Origin: Aliikangiella maris
GTDB taxonomy: Bacteria > Pseudomonadota > Gammaproteobacteria > Enterobacterales > Kangiellaceae
Direction: 5' to 3'
DNA: 64,000 nt
Assembly (NCBI RefSeq): GCF_040719265.1
Contig: NZ_JBFDAH010000022.1
Location: 1 to 64,000, forward strand
A program made the translations under genes and the position numbers. Under the pieces are notes generated by a model. The model did not search any database, had not been told where the DNA came from, and saw only the letters and a program-made list of their open reading frames with translations. Positions 24,591-35,113 of the stretch are shown one piece after another (positions within the stretch are counted from its first letter, which is position 1; every line of letters begins with the position of its first letter).

Positions 24591-24875
24591 TCATTGAAAA
24601 GGCTATAAAATTGCAATATTTTTTGCCGAGAAAAACGCGTTTATAGGCCAAAAGGACAAGGGAAATAGTCAAGCCTAGACAATATTGAAATTTTTAGATG
24701 AAATATTTATTACAAAATTAAAATTTATTAATTTATTGAATAAATAAAAATTAACAAGCCGGCAATTTTTGTTCTGAAAGTGTTTATCCAAACGAAATAA
24801 AGGGAATTTGTTACAACAAAACAAGATCATGCACTACGCTATTAATACTTGTTCACGTTAAAACGGTAAAACCTT

Positions 24876-25565
24876 ATGACACAGCAAGATTGCTTCTTTT
24901 ATAGTCGGTTTATCAAATGCCTCCTACTAATCATGTTATTACCACTGGCGGGCCAGCTTCAGGCACAAGGTAATATTGATATCAGCTATTATTGGGACAA
25001 TCGTGACTTCAATACCGCAACGCTACAAATTTCTAAAAACGATATACCAAATGGATTTTCTTTTTGGGGATTTACCGATTTGCACTCAGCACAAGATAAT
25101 AGTAAGCAACGAGATGACTTTTCACGCAGTTTTTCAGAATATCGTCTAACCAATGATTTACTGGGTCAATGGACCGACATCAAAGACCTGAAACTCCAGC
25201 TCGAATACAATGATGCTACGCCAGGAAATAGCAACCACTTACTTCGGTTTGGAGTTACCTATCAATTAATACAGTCATCACAAGGCTGGCTTCAGCTCAG
25301 GGTCTTTCCCTGGCAAAGCAGGCATCATGGCCAACTTAGCGTCGCCTACTTTTATCGAATCAGTGATAATCTCAATATTTCGGGCTTTACCGACTATAAT
25401 TTAAATAGCCGCAGTGACAACGAATGGATTTACGAACCCCAACTTAATTATCGATTACTGCCTAATTTTTGGCTATTGCTGGAATATCGATATAACGGGT
25501 ACGAAGAGAATAATCCCACATTAGATGGCAGTGGAATGGCACTGGGGTTTCGTTATCAATTTTAG
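24876..25565 (+). CDS. Outer-membrane beta-barrel protein
   Basis: A 229-residue protein with a signal peptide (CLLLIMLLPLAGQLQAQG) and alternating aromatic-rich beta strands ending in a C-terminal Phe (ALGFRYQF), the usual outer-membrane targeting end. It is shorter than most porins; some strands (NISGFTDYNLNSRSDNEWIY) resemble Tsx-type or uncharacterised barrel families. It lies 27 bases before the fused binding protein, in the same direction, so it may deliver ligand to that receptor. No specific ligand can be inferred. Confidence 0.75.
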   Translation: MTQQDCFFYSRFIKCLLLIMLLPLAGQLQAQGNIDISYYWDNRDFNTATLQISKNDIPNGFSFWGFTDLHSAQDNSKQRDDFSRSFSEYRLTNDLLGQWTDIKDLKLQLEYNDATPGNSNHLLRFGVTYQLIQSSQGWLQLRVFPWQSRHHGQLSVAYFYRISDNLNISGFTDYNLNSRSDNEWIYEPQLNYRLLPNFWLLLEYRYNGYEENNPTLDGSGMALGFRYQF

Positions 25566-25592
25566 TTTTGCAATAATTATCAGGTAAACCGA

Positions 25593-27719
25593 ATGAAGTT
25601 AAAGGTCTGCTTTGTTTTCCTGATGGCTTTAAGCTTACTTTCCTGTGATTCACCACAAGAAAGTACATCAAGGGAAACCAGTTCATCATCAGTCATTGAA
25701 TTGCGCTTTGGTCATGATATGCATGAAAAAAGCGCTCATCATCTTGCAGCCATTCGATTTGCAGAATTGGTCGCACAAAAAACACAAGGAAGCGTTTTAA
25801 TTAAGGTGTTTGCCAATCAGTCACTCGGTTCAGATTTAGAAATGATTGATGCAGCGCAAAATGGCAAGCTGGATATTATTTTGCCTCCAACCGCAAAGCT
25901 CTCATTTATTATTCCAGAGATGCAGATGTTTGACTTGCCATTCATTTTTCCTAATCGGCAAATCGCTTACAAAATTCTTGATGGCTCTGTTGGTAATCGC
26001 CTCTTACAAAAAACCAAGCCATATAACTTAATTGGATTAGCCTTTTGGGAAAGTGGTTTTAAACAACTTACCTCAAATTTTCCAATCGAAAAAGCTGCAG
26101 ATTTTTCTGGTAAACGATTTCGCATTATGCAAAGTCCGGTTTTACGCGATCAATTTCAACTGTGGGGTGCAGATGCGATTGTTATCAATTTTTCAGCGAC
26201 TTACGATGCATTAAAAAATAAAATCGCCGATGGTCAGGAAAACCCGTTAACCTCAATTATTGGCAAAAAGTTTTACCAAGTTCAATCGCACTTGACGCTC
26301 TCTGATCACGGATACCTGGCACAATTGCTGGCCATTTCCAGTCAGTCATTTTCCAAACTTGATGACCAGTTACAACAGGTAATTATTGAAGCCGCCAAAG
26401 AAGCCACCGAATACCAGCGACAAGTCAGCACACAACAACATCACGAGTTGCTCACCAGCCTGCAACAAGAACCCATTCAAATCAACGAAATGGACAAACG
26501 AACTCGTCTTGAGTTGATTAAAATGTCTGATCATTTAATTGAAAAGTATCGCATGACTTTTGGTTCGAGTTTGGTGGAAGACTTATTACAACAAAGAAGT
26601 AATGTCCTGCCTCCGCCCAAAGAAAACCTGATTATCGCGCTGGATGCTGATATGCAAGGTAACTCCGCTTTTTCTGGACTGGCTATCAGACGAGGTATCG
26701 AATTAGCGATTGATGAGATAAACCAGCAAGGTGGCCTTTTAGATAAACAACTGTCATTAGTCGTCAGAGACAACTCAATGATCCCTGCGAAAGGACTCGA
26801 TAATCTGGCAACCTTCATTCGGCATCCCAATTTAATTGGCGTTTTTTGTGGTATCAGCAGTCCAGTGGCGGTTGCTGAATTAAAATTCATTCACGATAAT
26901 CAGATATTATTTTTAAATCCTTGGGCCGCTGCAACACCAATTGTCGATAATGGTTACCAGCCCAATTTTGTTTTTCGCGTTTCTCTCAGAGATGAATTTG
27001 CAGGCCGTGTTTTACTGCAAGAAGCGTTAAAAATTTCTAATAAAATTGGGTTACTGTTGGTCAACAATCCTTGGGGAAGAAGCAGCCACAAAGCCATTAC
27101 TGAGCAACTGGCCAAGCAAGATTTGCAAACCTTAAAAACCGAGTGGTTTGATTGGGGTGAAGAAAGCTTTTCTCAGCAAATAGCGGCATTTAAGCAAAAA
27201 GAAGTGGAAGTTATTATTTATGTCGGCAACCCGGTTGAAGGAGCAAAATTAGTGCATGACCTGGCCAAATCAGACACCCCACCACCAATTATCTCTCATT
27301 GGGGTATTACGGGTTCTGAATTTCCTAAAATGGCATCACCATCACTAGACAAAATAGATTTGCGAGTACTACAGACTTTTAGTTTTATTAATAATTCTCG
27401 GGCACAAGCTAATCAGCTCGCAAAGCGCTATCACCAACGATATTTCACTCAGAATGACTTGCAGATTGTCGCGCCTGTTGGTACAGCACATGCCTATGAC
27501 TTAACCCATCTATTGGCGCTGGCAGTAAAACAAGCTAATTCACACCATATGAATGATATTAGAGTAGCAATGGAATCAATCAAGCACTTTAATGGCGTGG
27601 TAAAAAACTATGCCCCCCCCTTTACGCCACAACGCCATGATGCACTCAATTCGCAAGATGTTATTTTTGCCCATTATAAAAATGGTCAGTTAATTCCGCT
27701 ACCAAGCAATCAAAAATAA
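25593..27719 (+). CDS. Lipoprotein fusing DctP-type and LivJ-type solute-binding domains
   Basis: A 708-residue lipoprotein (lipobox LLSC, Cys18). Residues about 35-340 match a TRAP-transporter substrate-binding protein (LRFGHDMHEKSAHHLAA, then FRIMQSPVLRDQFQLWGA and ATYDALKNKIADGQENP). Residues about 345-708 match an ABC branched-chain amino-acid-type binding protein (SGLAIRRGIELAIDEINQQG, then AVAELKFIHDNQILFLNPWA). These belong to different folds and transporter families. No membrane transporter genes are nearby; a hybrid kinase follows 8 bases after the stop. I infer that it is a dual-ligand sensor lipoprotein. Confidence 0.85.
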   Translation: MKLKVCFVFLMALSLLSCDSPQESTSRETSSSSVIELRFGHDMHEKSAHHLAAIRFAELVAQKTQGSVLIKVFANQSLGSDLEMIDAAQNGKLDIILPPTAKLSFIIPEMQMFDLPFIFPNRQIAYKILDGSVGNRLLQKTKPYNLIGLAFWESGFKQLTSNFPIEKAADFSGKRFRIMQSPVLRDQFQLWGADAIVINFSATYDALKNKIADGQENPLTSIIGKKFYQVQSHLTLSDHGYLAQLLAISSQSFSKLDDQLQQVIIEAAKEATEYQRQVSTQQHHELLTSLQQEPIQINEMDKRTRLELIKMSDHLIEKYRMTFGSSLVEDLLQQRSNVLPPPKENLIIALDADMQGNSAFSGLAIRRGIELAIDEINQQGGLLDKQLSLVVRDNSMIPAKGLDNLATFIRHPNLIGVFCGISSPVAVAELKFIHDNQILFLNPWAAATPIVDNGYQPNFVFRVSLRDEFAGRVLLQEALKISNKIGLLLVNNPWGRSSHKAITEQLAKQDLQTLKTEWFDWGEESFSQQIAAFKQKEVEVIIYVGNPVEGAKLVHDLAKSDTPPPIISHWGITGSEFPKMASPSLDKIDLRVLQTFSFINNSRAQANQLAKRYHQRYFTQNDLQIVAPVGTAHAYDLTHLLALAVKQANSHHMNDIRVAMESIKHFNGVVKNYAPPFTPQRHDALNSQDVIFAHYKNGQLIPLPSNQK

Positions 27720-27727
27720 ACAGCGCG

Positions 27728-30565
27728 ATGAATAATAGCCAAAGTATCAGCTCCCGCTTTTCAAAGACGATATTAAGTCTACTACTGACATTCTTTTTAG
27801 GTGTTGTCAGCATTACCTTATTTATTGAACTACTTCGCATTAATTCGTTAGAGGAAAGTGAATTAAACCAACAGGCTCACAATACTCTTGAAATTATCGA
27901 ATTACGCTTTAGTGCACAAGTTGATGCCGTTGAAAAAACCGCCACCAGTTCTCTGTCAATTAACAGTTTGATCGATTTAAGTATGAGTCAGTCTTACTTT
28001 AAATTTGCTCTCGAAGATTTAACTTACAATACCGATATAACAGAAGCGGCAGTCTTTAATTATTCTGGTGAATTACTCTTTAGCACGCACGATAAAACGG
28101 ATTGGTATTCGATAAATTTGGTCAACAGTATGATAGCTCAAGGCGTGAGAAAAATTTTATATCTAAATGGCTATTTTTATATTGTTTCTCCCATTAAATA
28201 CTATCAAACGGTTCAAGGCGGCATCATTACTCAGGTAGACATTGCCAGTTTGGTAAGAAAAACTATCAATGACCAAAATTTATATTACTCACTCAGTTTT
28301 GACGATAACTGGCAATTAACAACAATCCCCAATAATTTTAATGGCCTCAAAGTAAGTATTGGCGTCACACCAGATAGTTTGCTGACACATTACAAACCCC
28401 AGTTTACTTTAGCAAAAGATTCAACTTATTTATTAAGCCGAATTACTCCCTGGTTAACCAGTATTACCATTATCGGTATGTTTGGATTAATTGCCATTCG
28501 CCTGCTTGCTAAACGAATCGGACAAAAAATGGCCGTTCCCATTATTCAGTTAACTCAAAAAGTCAAACAGGGTGATTATCCAGTTAGCCCGACTCATACG
28601 GGCGATGAATTGGAAATTCTTGCCAGTGCATTTGATCAAGCGACGTTTGAAATCACTAAAGCCAATACCGAAAGAGCAGAAGCAGAAAAACGGGATCGAG
28701 AAAGCCAGGTAAGAGCCATTGTCGATACAGTTCCTGATGGAATCATCACTATCAGTAGTAAAGGCATCATCGAAACATTTAATCCGGCGGCAGAAAAAAT
28801 ATTTGGTTACGATCCAGAAGAAGTGATTGGTCGAAACATTAAACTATTAATTTCTGAACCTTATCGAAAACAACATGAAAAATATATTGAGCGCTACTTG
28901 CAAACACAAGATTCACGCTTAATTGGAATAGACCGTGAAATCGAAGGACTACGTAAAGATGGCACGACTTTTCCAATGGAGCTGGCCATCAGTGAAATGT
29001 GGTTTGCCAAGCGACAATTGTTCACCGGTATTATTCGTGATATTAGTGATCGCAAAGAAACCGAACGGTTAAAGGGAGAGTTTGTTTCAACCGTCAGTCA
29101 CGAACTGCGGACTCCGCTGACATCAATTCGCGGTGCACTCGGTCTGGTACTGGCGAATGTCACCGGTAAATTACCCGATTCAATGCACAAAATGCTTGAT
29201 GTTGCTTATCGTAATAGTGAGCGTCTAACATTACTCATCAATGATATTTTAGATCTTGAAAAACTCGAATCGGAACAACTTGAATTTGAATATACCAACA
29301 TCGACTTAATTCCTTTATTACAACGTAGTCTTGAAGATAATGAAGGCTTCGCCAATCAGCATCAGGTAACAATTAAATTTAAATCATCGATTAAATCTAT
29401 TTTTGTTCAAGCAGATGAGCATCGCTTGTTGCAGGTTATGGCGAACTTACTTTCCAACGCTATCAAATATTCCAAAGATTATAAACAAGTAGAAGTCACC
29501 GCCGATAACCAAGAACGCTTTATTCGTGTCAGTGTAATCGATCACGGCCAGGGAATTCCCAAAGAATTTGAAAAGCGCATGTTCCAACGCTTTGCCCAAG
29601 CGGACAGTTCCGATACGCGAGAAAAAGGAGGAACAGGACTGGGGTTAAGCATCTGCAAAGCGATTATTGAGCGACACGGCGGTCAAATAAATTATCTTTC
29701 AAAATTAAACGAAGGAACTACTTTTTATTTTGATTTGCCTATTACTCAAGCGCCATCTTATGTGGAACAGACAGCCAGCTCCGATGTTTTGATTTGCGAA
29801 GATGATGAAAAAATGGCGCGCTTTATTAGTTTAATTGTCGAGTCAGAAGGTGCAACGTGTGATGTTGCCAACAATGCACATAACGCACTATCAAAGCTAA
29901 ATACAGGGCAATATCAGTTATTACTACTTGATTTGGAACTCCCCGATCTGAATGGCTTAACTTTGCTCAAACAATTACGCGAAAAACCCAAGTTTCAAGC
30001 GCTTTCGGTCGTTGTTATTTCTGTCACGCCAGAAAGCCCTAAACACTTAAATGACAAGCGCAATTTAAATATTTTTCATTGGCTTGAAAAACCTCTCGAT
30101 GAAGAAAAATTTCGACGCACTTTTTGCCGTGCACTAACCAAAATGGAACGACCTAAAGTTCTGCATATTGAAAGTGACCACGATATTGTTGAAGTTGCCT
30201 CAACGGTACTGAGTGAGTTTGCAGACATCAAACATGCTGCGACATTACACGAGGCCAAAACGCATTTAGCAGCCCATCATTTTGACCTGATATTAATGGA
30301 TATTGAATTACCCGATGGTTCGGGAGAAGAATTTTTACTCTTTAGTGAATTGTCACTACCACCAATTGTTTTGTTTACCGCCCACTTGCCAAAACGTTCC
30401 GTTTTAGAAAAAGTGCAACTCACACTAACTAAATCACGAACGAGTAATCAGCAGCTCAGACAAACAATTCGAAAAGTGCTCAATCAACTTAATCGCCAGA
30501 CTAAAACCAATAAACAAAGTGCCAATGATGATCAGTACATCAACAATAGTTCTGCTGATTCGTAA
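27728..30565 (+). CDS. Hybrid histidine kinase with periplasmic sensor, HAMP, PAS and two receiver domains
   Basis: A 945-residue membrane kinase. Two helices (about 14-36 and 241-262) bound a periplasmic region, followed by HAMP (263-315), PAS (325-440), HisKA with H458 (STVSHELRTPLTS), a HATPase domain (GTGLGLSICKAI) and two receivers with D735 (LLLLDLELPD) and D858 (LILMDIELPD). Its only upstream partner is the fused binding protein, so it may sense that protein's ligand state. No separate output response regulator lies directly downstream; the cluster at 36543 could receive the phosphate. Confidence 0.9.
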   Translation: MNNSQSISSRFSKTILSLLLTFFLGVVSITLFIELLRINSLEESELNQQAHNTLEIIELRFSAQVDAVEKTATSSLSINSLIDLSMSQSYFKFALEDLTYNTDITEAAVFNYSGELLFSTHDKTDWYSINLVNSMIAQGVRKILYLNGYFYIVSPIKYYQTVQGGIITQVDIASLVRKTINDQNLYYSLSFDDNWQLTTIPNNFNGLKVSIGVTPDSLLTHYKPQFTLAKDSTYLLSRITPWLTSITIIGMFGLIAIRLLAKRIGQKMAVPIIQLTQKVKQGDYPVSPTHTGDELEILASAFDQATFEITKANTERAEAEKRDRESQVRAIVDTVPDGIITISSKGIIETFNPAAEKIFGYDPEEVIGRNIKLLISEPYRKQHEKYIERYLQTQDSRLIGIDREIEGLRKDGTTFPMELAISEMWFAKRQLFTGIIRDISDRKETERLKGEFVSTVSHELRTPLTSIRGALGLVLANVTGKLPDSMHKMLDVAYRNSERLTLLINDILDLEKLESEQLEFEYTNIDLIPLLQRSLEDNEGFANQHQVTIKFKSSIKSIFVQADEHRLLQVMANLLSNAIKYSKDYKQVEVTADNQERFIRVSVIDHGQGIPKEFEKRMFQRFAQADSSDTREKGGTGLGLSICKAIIERHGGQINYLSKLNEGTTFYFDLPITQAPSYVEQTASSDVLICEDDEKMARFISLIVESEGATCDVANNAHNALSKLNTGQYQLLLLDLELPDLNGLTLLKQLREKPKFQALSVVVISVTPESPKHLNDKRNLNIFHWLEKPLDEEKFRRTFCRALTKMERPKVLHIESDHDIVEVASTVLSEFADIKHAATLHEAKTHLAAHHFDLILMDIELPDGSGEEFLLFSELSLPPIVLFTAHLPKRSVLEKVQLTLTKSRTSNQQLRQTIRKVLNQLNRQTKTNKQSANDDQYINNSSADS

Positions 30566-30698
30566 AATACGGGCAATAGCCAAAGCCAATAGCCAATGAG
30601 GGCCTATTTGATAAACTTCAATTATAATAAGCCCTGTTTAAGTAATTCGTAGTCTAATACCACCGCCATATCAATAATTACCGAACATCTCGCCTATT

Positions 30699-31448
30699 TT
30701 AATATTGAATATTCGCATCAGTTAATTGAATAGTTTGGGTTGGGCGCTCTTTAGATAATAAAGCCGAGTAAACCTGTGTTTTTATTTCTACGTTAATATG
30801 AAAATTCTGATCGGCCCAAACCTCAAAAAGTGCGGTTTGACTAACCGTTAACTCACTCAGCTCTGACATCCCAGATAAAGACTGCGCAGATAAAGCTTGC
30901 TCATTTGAAGATTGAGCAGATGAGGAATGTTCGATATCAACAGGTTGTACTGTATCAGGTTGATGTGCCGCATTAGAAACTACGGCATCAATGGGTGCTT
31001 CTTGATATATCCAAAGATGCTTTCCCTCAATTTCATAACCAACCACCTTTAACATTAAATTAGTCTGTGCACTAACCGCAATAGAAAAGTGCTGCAAAAT
31101 ATAATCTACAAATAATTGGCGAGAAGTCTGACTCTCTATTAAATTATGCGGCTTTTTTGTCAATGCATTTAATGCGTGTTCCGCATCGTGCAATAAAAAA
31201 CGATGCGAAACTTCGATATTAGCCGTTCGTGAATTAAACAAAATAGTGGTGTAAGCAATTTTTTGCTGGTGTGCAAACACAGAATGACTCAACATCAATA
31301 GACCGACAAGATGAAAGTACCTGCCTGCTTTAAAAAAATAAAGCCACTTGAAAAGCAGGCCCGCCTGAAAAAACAAACCGACATTCACAAACCGATTCAA
31401 GATTACATATTTATCACTAAGTTTTGCCAAACACCTTTGTTGCATCAT
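30699..31448 (-). CDS. DUF6702-like protein
   Basis: A 249-residue protein probably exported: the hydrophobic stretch YFHLVGLLMLSHSVFA precedes HQQKIAYTTILFNSRTANIE. This beginning resembles the DUF6702 family of small proteins found next to metallopeptidase genes. A Ser/Gln-rich insertion lies around 170-195. The start is uncertain because the N-terminal extension before the signal is long. It follows the M1-peptidase gene by three bases and is probably co-transcribed with it. Confidence 0.6.
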   Translation of the reverse strand: MMQQRCLAKLSDKYVILNRFVNVGLFFQAGLLFKWLYFFKAGRYFHLVGLLMLSHSVFAHQQKIAYTTILFNSRTANIEVSHRFLLHDAEHALNALTKKPHNLIESQTSRQLFVDYILQHFSIAVSAQTNLMLKVVGYEIEGKHLWIYQEAPIDAVVSNAAHQPDTVQPVDIEHSSSAQSSNEQALSAQSLSGMSELSELTVSQTALFEVWADQNFHINVEIKTQVYSALLSKERPTQTIQLTDANIQY

Positions 31449-31451
31449 ACT

Positions 31452-34022
31452 TTATTTTCTCTGCTCAACCGCTTTAGGATCTTTTTTCTTGGTGTTAATA
31501 TCGTGCATAATATCACGATATTCATTTTTCTTTTCTTTCTTACTTTTGTACGTTTCAATTCTTGAAGGAATAATCTGTCGCGGATAATGATTGTTTTCAA
31601 CATCAACATCGGCCGTCTCCCAATGCGGATCAACAACAACCGATTGTAAAATTTGCTTTTTATCGGTGACAATCAATTTACGTACTTTTTCAGGGGAGCG
31701 TCGCCAGATTTCTGCTGGTATATTCAAATGCTGTTTTTTACCATTTTGAAAAGTTAACTCTAATAAAATTGGCATGACTAAACCACCCTTATTTGAAAAC
31801 TCTAGTACATAGTAATTTTTATCTTCTTTCACTGCTCTTTCTAAAGTTTCTTGTTCCCAAGGTTTTAAGTCAACCAACATTTGCTGATATTTATTGCGTT
31901 CTTTATTTGTCACCGTATAGCGATCATTTTCGTCATAAAAGTCACGGATATCAGAATTAAGTTCAATCCATAACTTACGCCCTTCTTCACGGTTACGTTT
32001 CACAAACAATGGCTCTGGCTTATCGGCTTCTTCTTGTCTGCGTCTGGAAAAATCAATATCGGGATCTTTCGTATCAAGACGTAACTTATAAATTTTATCA
32101 AGAGAAATATCCACATGATCGGTCGTATAAAACCAGCCATACCAGAACCAGTCTAAGTCAACACCCGATGCTTCTTCCATGGTGCGAAAAAAATCAGAAG
32201 GCGTTGGACGTTTATTTTTCCAGCGTAATGCATATTCTTTTAAAGCAAAATCAAATAATTCTCGGCCTAAAATCACTTCACGCAAAATATTAAAAGCAAC
32301 GGCGGGTTTAGCATAGGCATTTTTACCTAGCTTTAACACACTGTCTGACTGTGTCATTATTGGCACTTGAATATCTGACTTCATGTAATCAACAATATCA
32401 CGTGGCTCAACCCCCCACGGAATCTTATGATCCCACTCTCGACCGGCAATGCCATCGATAAAACTATTAATCCCTTCATCCATCCAAGTCCATTGACGTT
32501 CATCTGAATTAATAATCATTGGAAAGTAATTGTGTCCTACTTCGTGCATGACTACGCCAATTAAAAATCGCTTTTCACTGAGTGTGTAAGTACGCGAAGC
32601 ATCTTTATGCCAATTAGTACGCGGGCCATTAAATGTGATCATGGGATATTCCATACCACCAACCGGTCCATTGACACTAATAGAAACTGGATACGGGTAA
32701 TCAAATGTAAAACGCGAGTACACGGCCATCGTGTGAACAATCGTTTCAGTTGAGTATTTTTTCCACAAATCTCCGCCTTCCTTCGGATAATAAGACATTG
32801 CCATAACTAACGGCTGTTCTTCACCACCTTGATGATAGCCTTTGGCATCCCAAATAAATTTACGCGAAGAAGCCCAGGCAAAATCTCTGACATTACTCGC
32901 TTTGTAGTGCCAGGTTTTTTGTTTGCGAGTAACCGACTTTTCATTTTCCAAAGCTTCTTGTTCTGTGACAATAAAGACAGGTCTTTTAGCATCTTTGGCT
33001 TTATTTAGCCGCTGGCGTTGCACTGCGGTTAACACTTTATCGGGATTTTGCAATTCACCGGTCGATGCAACAATATGATCGGCCGGCACTGTCATTTTGA
33101 CATCATAGTCACCAAATTCCAAAGTGAATTCGCCGCGCCCTAAAAACTCTTTATTATGCCAGGCTTCATAATCAGAATAAGCGGCAACTCGCGGAAACCA
33201 CTGCGCCAACAAAAAGATATCATTGCCACCCTTACGCTTATCATCAGGAAAATGTTCATATCCAGCGCGCGCAGACACGGCATTTTCTTCGACCATGTTA
33301 AAGACAAATTCCAATCGGAACTGAAACTGCTCGCCCGCTTTTAGAGGCTGCGGTAAATCGATGCGCATTTGCGCACCATGAATGACATAGTGTAGTGCTT
33401 GATTTTGACTATCAACAACTTTGTCAATCTGATAACCAAATTCATTATCAGCCATCGCATGCATTTTACGTAGCGCACCTAAACTAAGCCCTGCGGATTT
33501 ACTATCACCTGATTTACGGGTTGCGGGTGAACGATCTCCCATGCCACCAAATACGACGGTCTGTTCAGCCATCGAATCGGTTTTAAATCGATTTTGTTCG
33601 AGCTGTAGCCACAAGTATTTAAGCGAATACGGCGAACGGTTATGATAGGTTATCGTTTCAGAGGCAGTAATTCGTCGCTTTTTCTCATCGAGTCTGGCGT
33701 TGATTTGATAATCAACTTTTTGCTGCCAGTATTCTTTGCCAGGTTCTCCAGCAGCATTTCGATAATCATTTGGCGTTGGCAAAATTTCATCAAGCTGACG
33801 AAATTTATCATCAAATTTCCCTTTGGTTTGTTTGACTACCCCGGCAAAAACCTGGTTTGCCAACAAAGCAATAGAAAAAGTAAAGAACATGAAACAGATT
33901 ACTTGCATCAACGATAACTGACTCCCCCAACTGATAACCGGATAAGACTTGTTATTATTTTGCAAGATAGACAGCTTTAATTTGCTGTTAGTGTTTTGAG
34001 TGTTGATGTGATTAGAATTCAT
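31452..34022 (-). CDS. M1-family metallopeptidase (aminopeptidase N-like)
   Basis: An 856-residue exported zinc peptidase. The zinc site is HEVGH (493-497) with Glu516 (WTWMDEGINS), the HExxH-x18-E spacing of M1 peptidases. The substrate-binding GAMEN motif is replaced by GGMEY (455-459). A hydrophobic segment (about 38-60, ending LANQVFAG) is a signal peptide or anchor. The C-terminal half is not the usual ERAP-type repeat; it holds a basic, charged region. It likely trims peptides in the periplasm or outside. Confidence 0.85.
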   Translation of the reverse strand: MNSNHINTQNTNSKLKLSILQNNNKSYPVISWGSQLSLMQVICFMFFTFSIALLANQVFAGVVKQTKGKFDDKFRQLDEILPTPNDYRNAAGEPGKEYWQQKVDYQINARLDEKKRRITASETITYHNRSPYSLKYLWLQLEQNRFKTDSMAEQTVVFGGMGDRSPATRKSGDSKSAGLSLGALRKMHAMADNEFGYQIDKVVDSQNQALHYVIHGAQMRIDLPQPLKAGEQFQFRLEFVFNMVEENAVSARAGYEHFPDDKRKGGNDIFLLAQWFPRVAAYSDYEAWHNKEFLGRGEFTLEFGDYDVKMTVPADHIVASTGELQNPDKVLTAVQRQRLNKAKDAKRPVFIVTEQEALENEKSVTRKQKTWHYKASNVRDFAWASSRKFIWDAKGYHQGGEEQPLVMAMSYYPKEGGDLWKKYSTETIVHTMAVYSRFTFDYPYPVSISVNGPVGGMEYPMITFNGPRTNWHKDASRTYTLSEKRFLIGVVMHEVGHNYFPMIINSDERQWTWMDEGINSFIDGIAGREWDHKIPWGVEPRDIVDYMKSDIQVPIMTQSDSVLKLGKNAYAKPAVAFNILREVILGRELFDFALKEYALRWKNKRPTPSDFFRTMEEASGVDLDWFWYGWFYTTDHVDISLDKIYKLRLDTKDPDIDFSRRRQEEADKPEPLFVKRNREEGRKLWIELNSDIRDFYDENDRYTVTNKERNKYQQMLVDLKPWEQETLERAVKEDKNYYVLEFSNKGGLVMPILLELTFQNGKKQHLNIPAEIWRRSPEKVRKLIVTDKKQILQSVVVDPHWETADVDVENNHYPRQIIPSRIETYKSKKEKKNEYRDIMHDINTKKKDPKAVEQRK

Positions 34023-34569
34023 TATCGAGCCTTACCCCCTTTTTACGATCGGCTAACACTAAAACGCTTATCCTAAAACAGATAAACAAACAGATCTGAC
34101 GACGCTGTGAAGTCATCGAATGATTACTATTATGATTGACTATTGCTATTTACTACTGTCATTTATTATTTTTCTGACTGAAATATTCAATGCTTGGTCA
34201 ATCTCTGGTATTTTTGATAGCCCCAAAATTAAGGTATATCTGATACCTGCTGATTGTACCTGCTAAACATTTCTCTTTGACTGATTGAGATAACATCAAA
34301 GAACAGTTGTTTTATATATCAAACCTTTCAGCAAATCCAGTTTATGTAGGGTTATTTAATTAATTTTTTCTATATCAGAATAAACTACCTATGCAAAAAA
34401 CAAACAGCCTTATGATGAAATCGAATGGCTATGAAATAAAGTAAATAAAACAACGCGATAACTTTTATTTATTCACTCATAGGGTATTTCTGCTCCATTG
34501 ATTAACCACTTGCGTATTGAGAAGAACAAATCTAAAAAATATTCTTTGATATTTTTTTTTAGGTGAGCC
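34023..34569. other. AT-rich divergent intergenic region
   Basis: A 547 bp spacer between the M1-peptidase gene (minus) and the chalcone-isomerase-like gene (plus). No gene is supported. One short palindrome, AGGTAT-ATCTG-ATACCT, lies near 34231-34248 and could be an operator; otherwise I see nothing. Confidence 0.4.
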
Positions 34570-35106
34570 ATGCGAGTACTTATTTTAATTTTATTTTCTA
34601 TAGCGGGATTTTTCAGCGGCCTGTATTTACCGAGTTCACATGCCAATGCCAATATTAATATGCCTCAATTGCCAACAACGCTCAATCTGGTAGGTCAGGC
34701 AAATTTCAGTGTACTTTGGTGGGATATTTATCAAATTCAATTGTTTACCGAGAACGGCTCATACCGTACTAATCAGTATCCACTGATTTTAAAACTCACT
34801 TATCAACGCAAAATCAGTAAAGACAATTTATTGGAAGAAACAGCTAACCAATGGAAGCGGTTTAAGATTTCTTCCGCCCAGCAGTCTCAGTGGCTGGCGC
34901 AATTAGCGGCAATATGGCCCGACGTTAACAAGCAAGATCGTATCGAGTTTTATGTTGATACCCATAACAACAGTCACTTTTATTTTAACGGCAACTACGT
35001 TGGCTCAATTTTTGATGAAACTTTCAGCCATGTTTTCAGCCAGATTTGGCTGGCTGAAAACGCCGAATACCCTCAGTTGGCCAAAGCCTTAAAGGGCATG
35101 AACTGA
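34570..35106 (+). CDS. Chalcone-isomerase-like exported protein
   Basis: A 178-residue protein with signal peptide (LILILFSIAGFFSGLYLPSS). The mature part matches the bacterial chalcone-isomerase-like family: LNLVGQANFSVLWWDIYQIQ early, a middle helix region ISKDNLLEETANQW and a late FYFNGNYVGSIFDETFSHVF. Family members are not known to act on flavonoids in bacteria; a fatty-acid-binding or other periplasmic role is more likely. AGGTGAG precedes the ATG. It is convergent with mscS, seven bases apart. Confidence 0.75.
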   Translation: MRVLILILFSIAGFFSGLYLPSSHANANINMPQLPTTLNLVGQANFSVLWWDIYQIQLFTENGSYRTNQYPLILKLTYQRKISKDNLLEETANQWKRFKISSAQQSQWLAQLAAIWPDVNKQDRIEFYVDTHNNSHFYFNGNYVGSIFDETFSHVFSQIWLAENAEYPQLAKALKGMN

Positions 35107-35113
35107 CAGCCGA

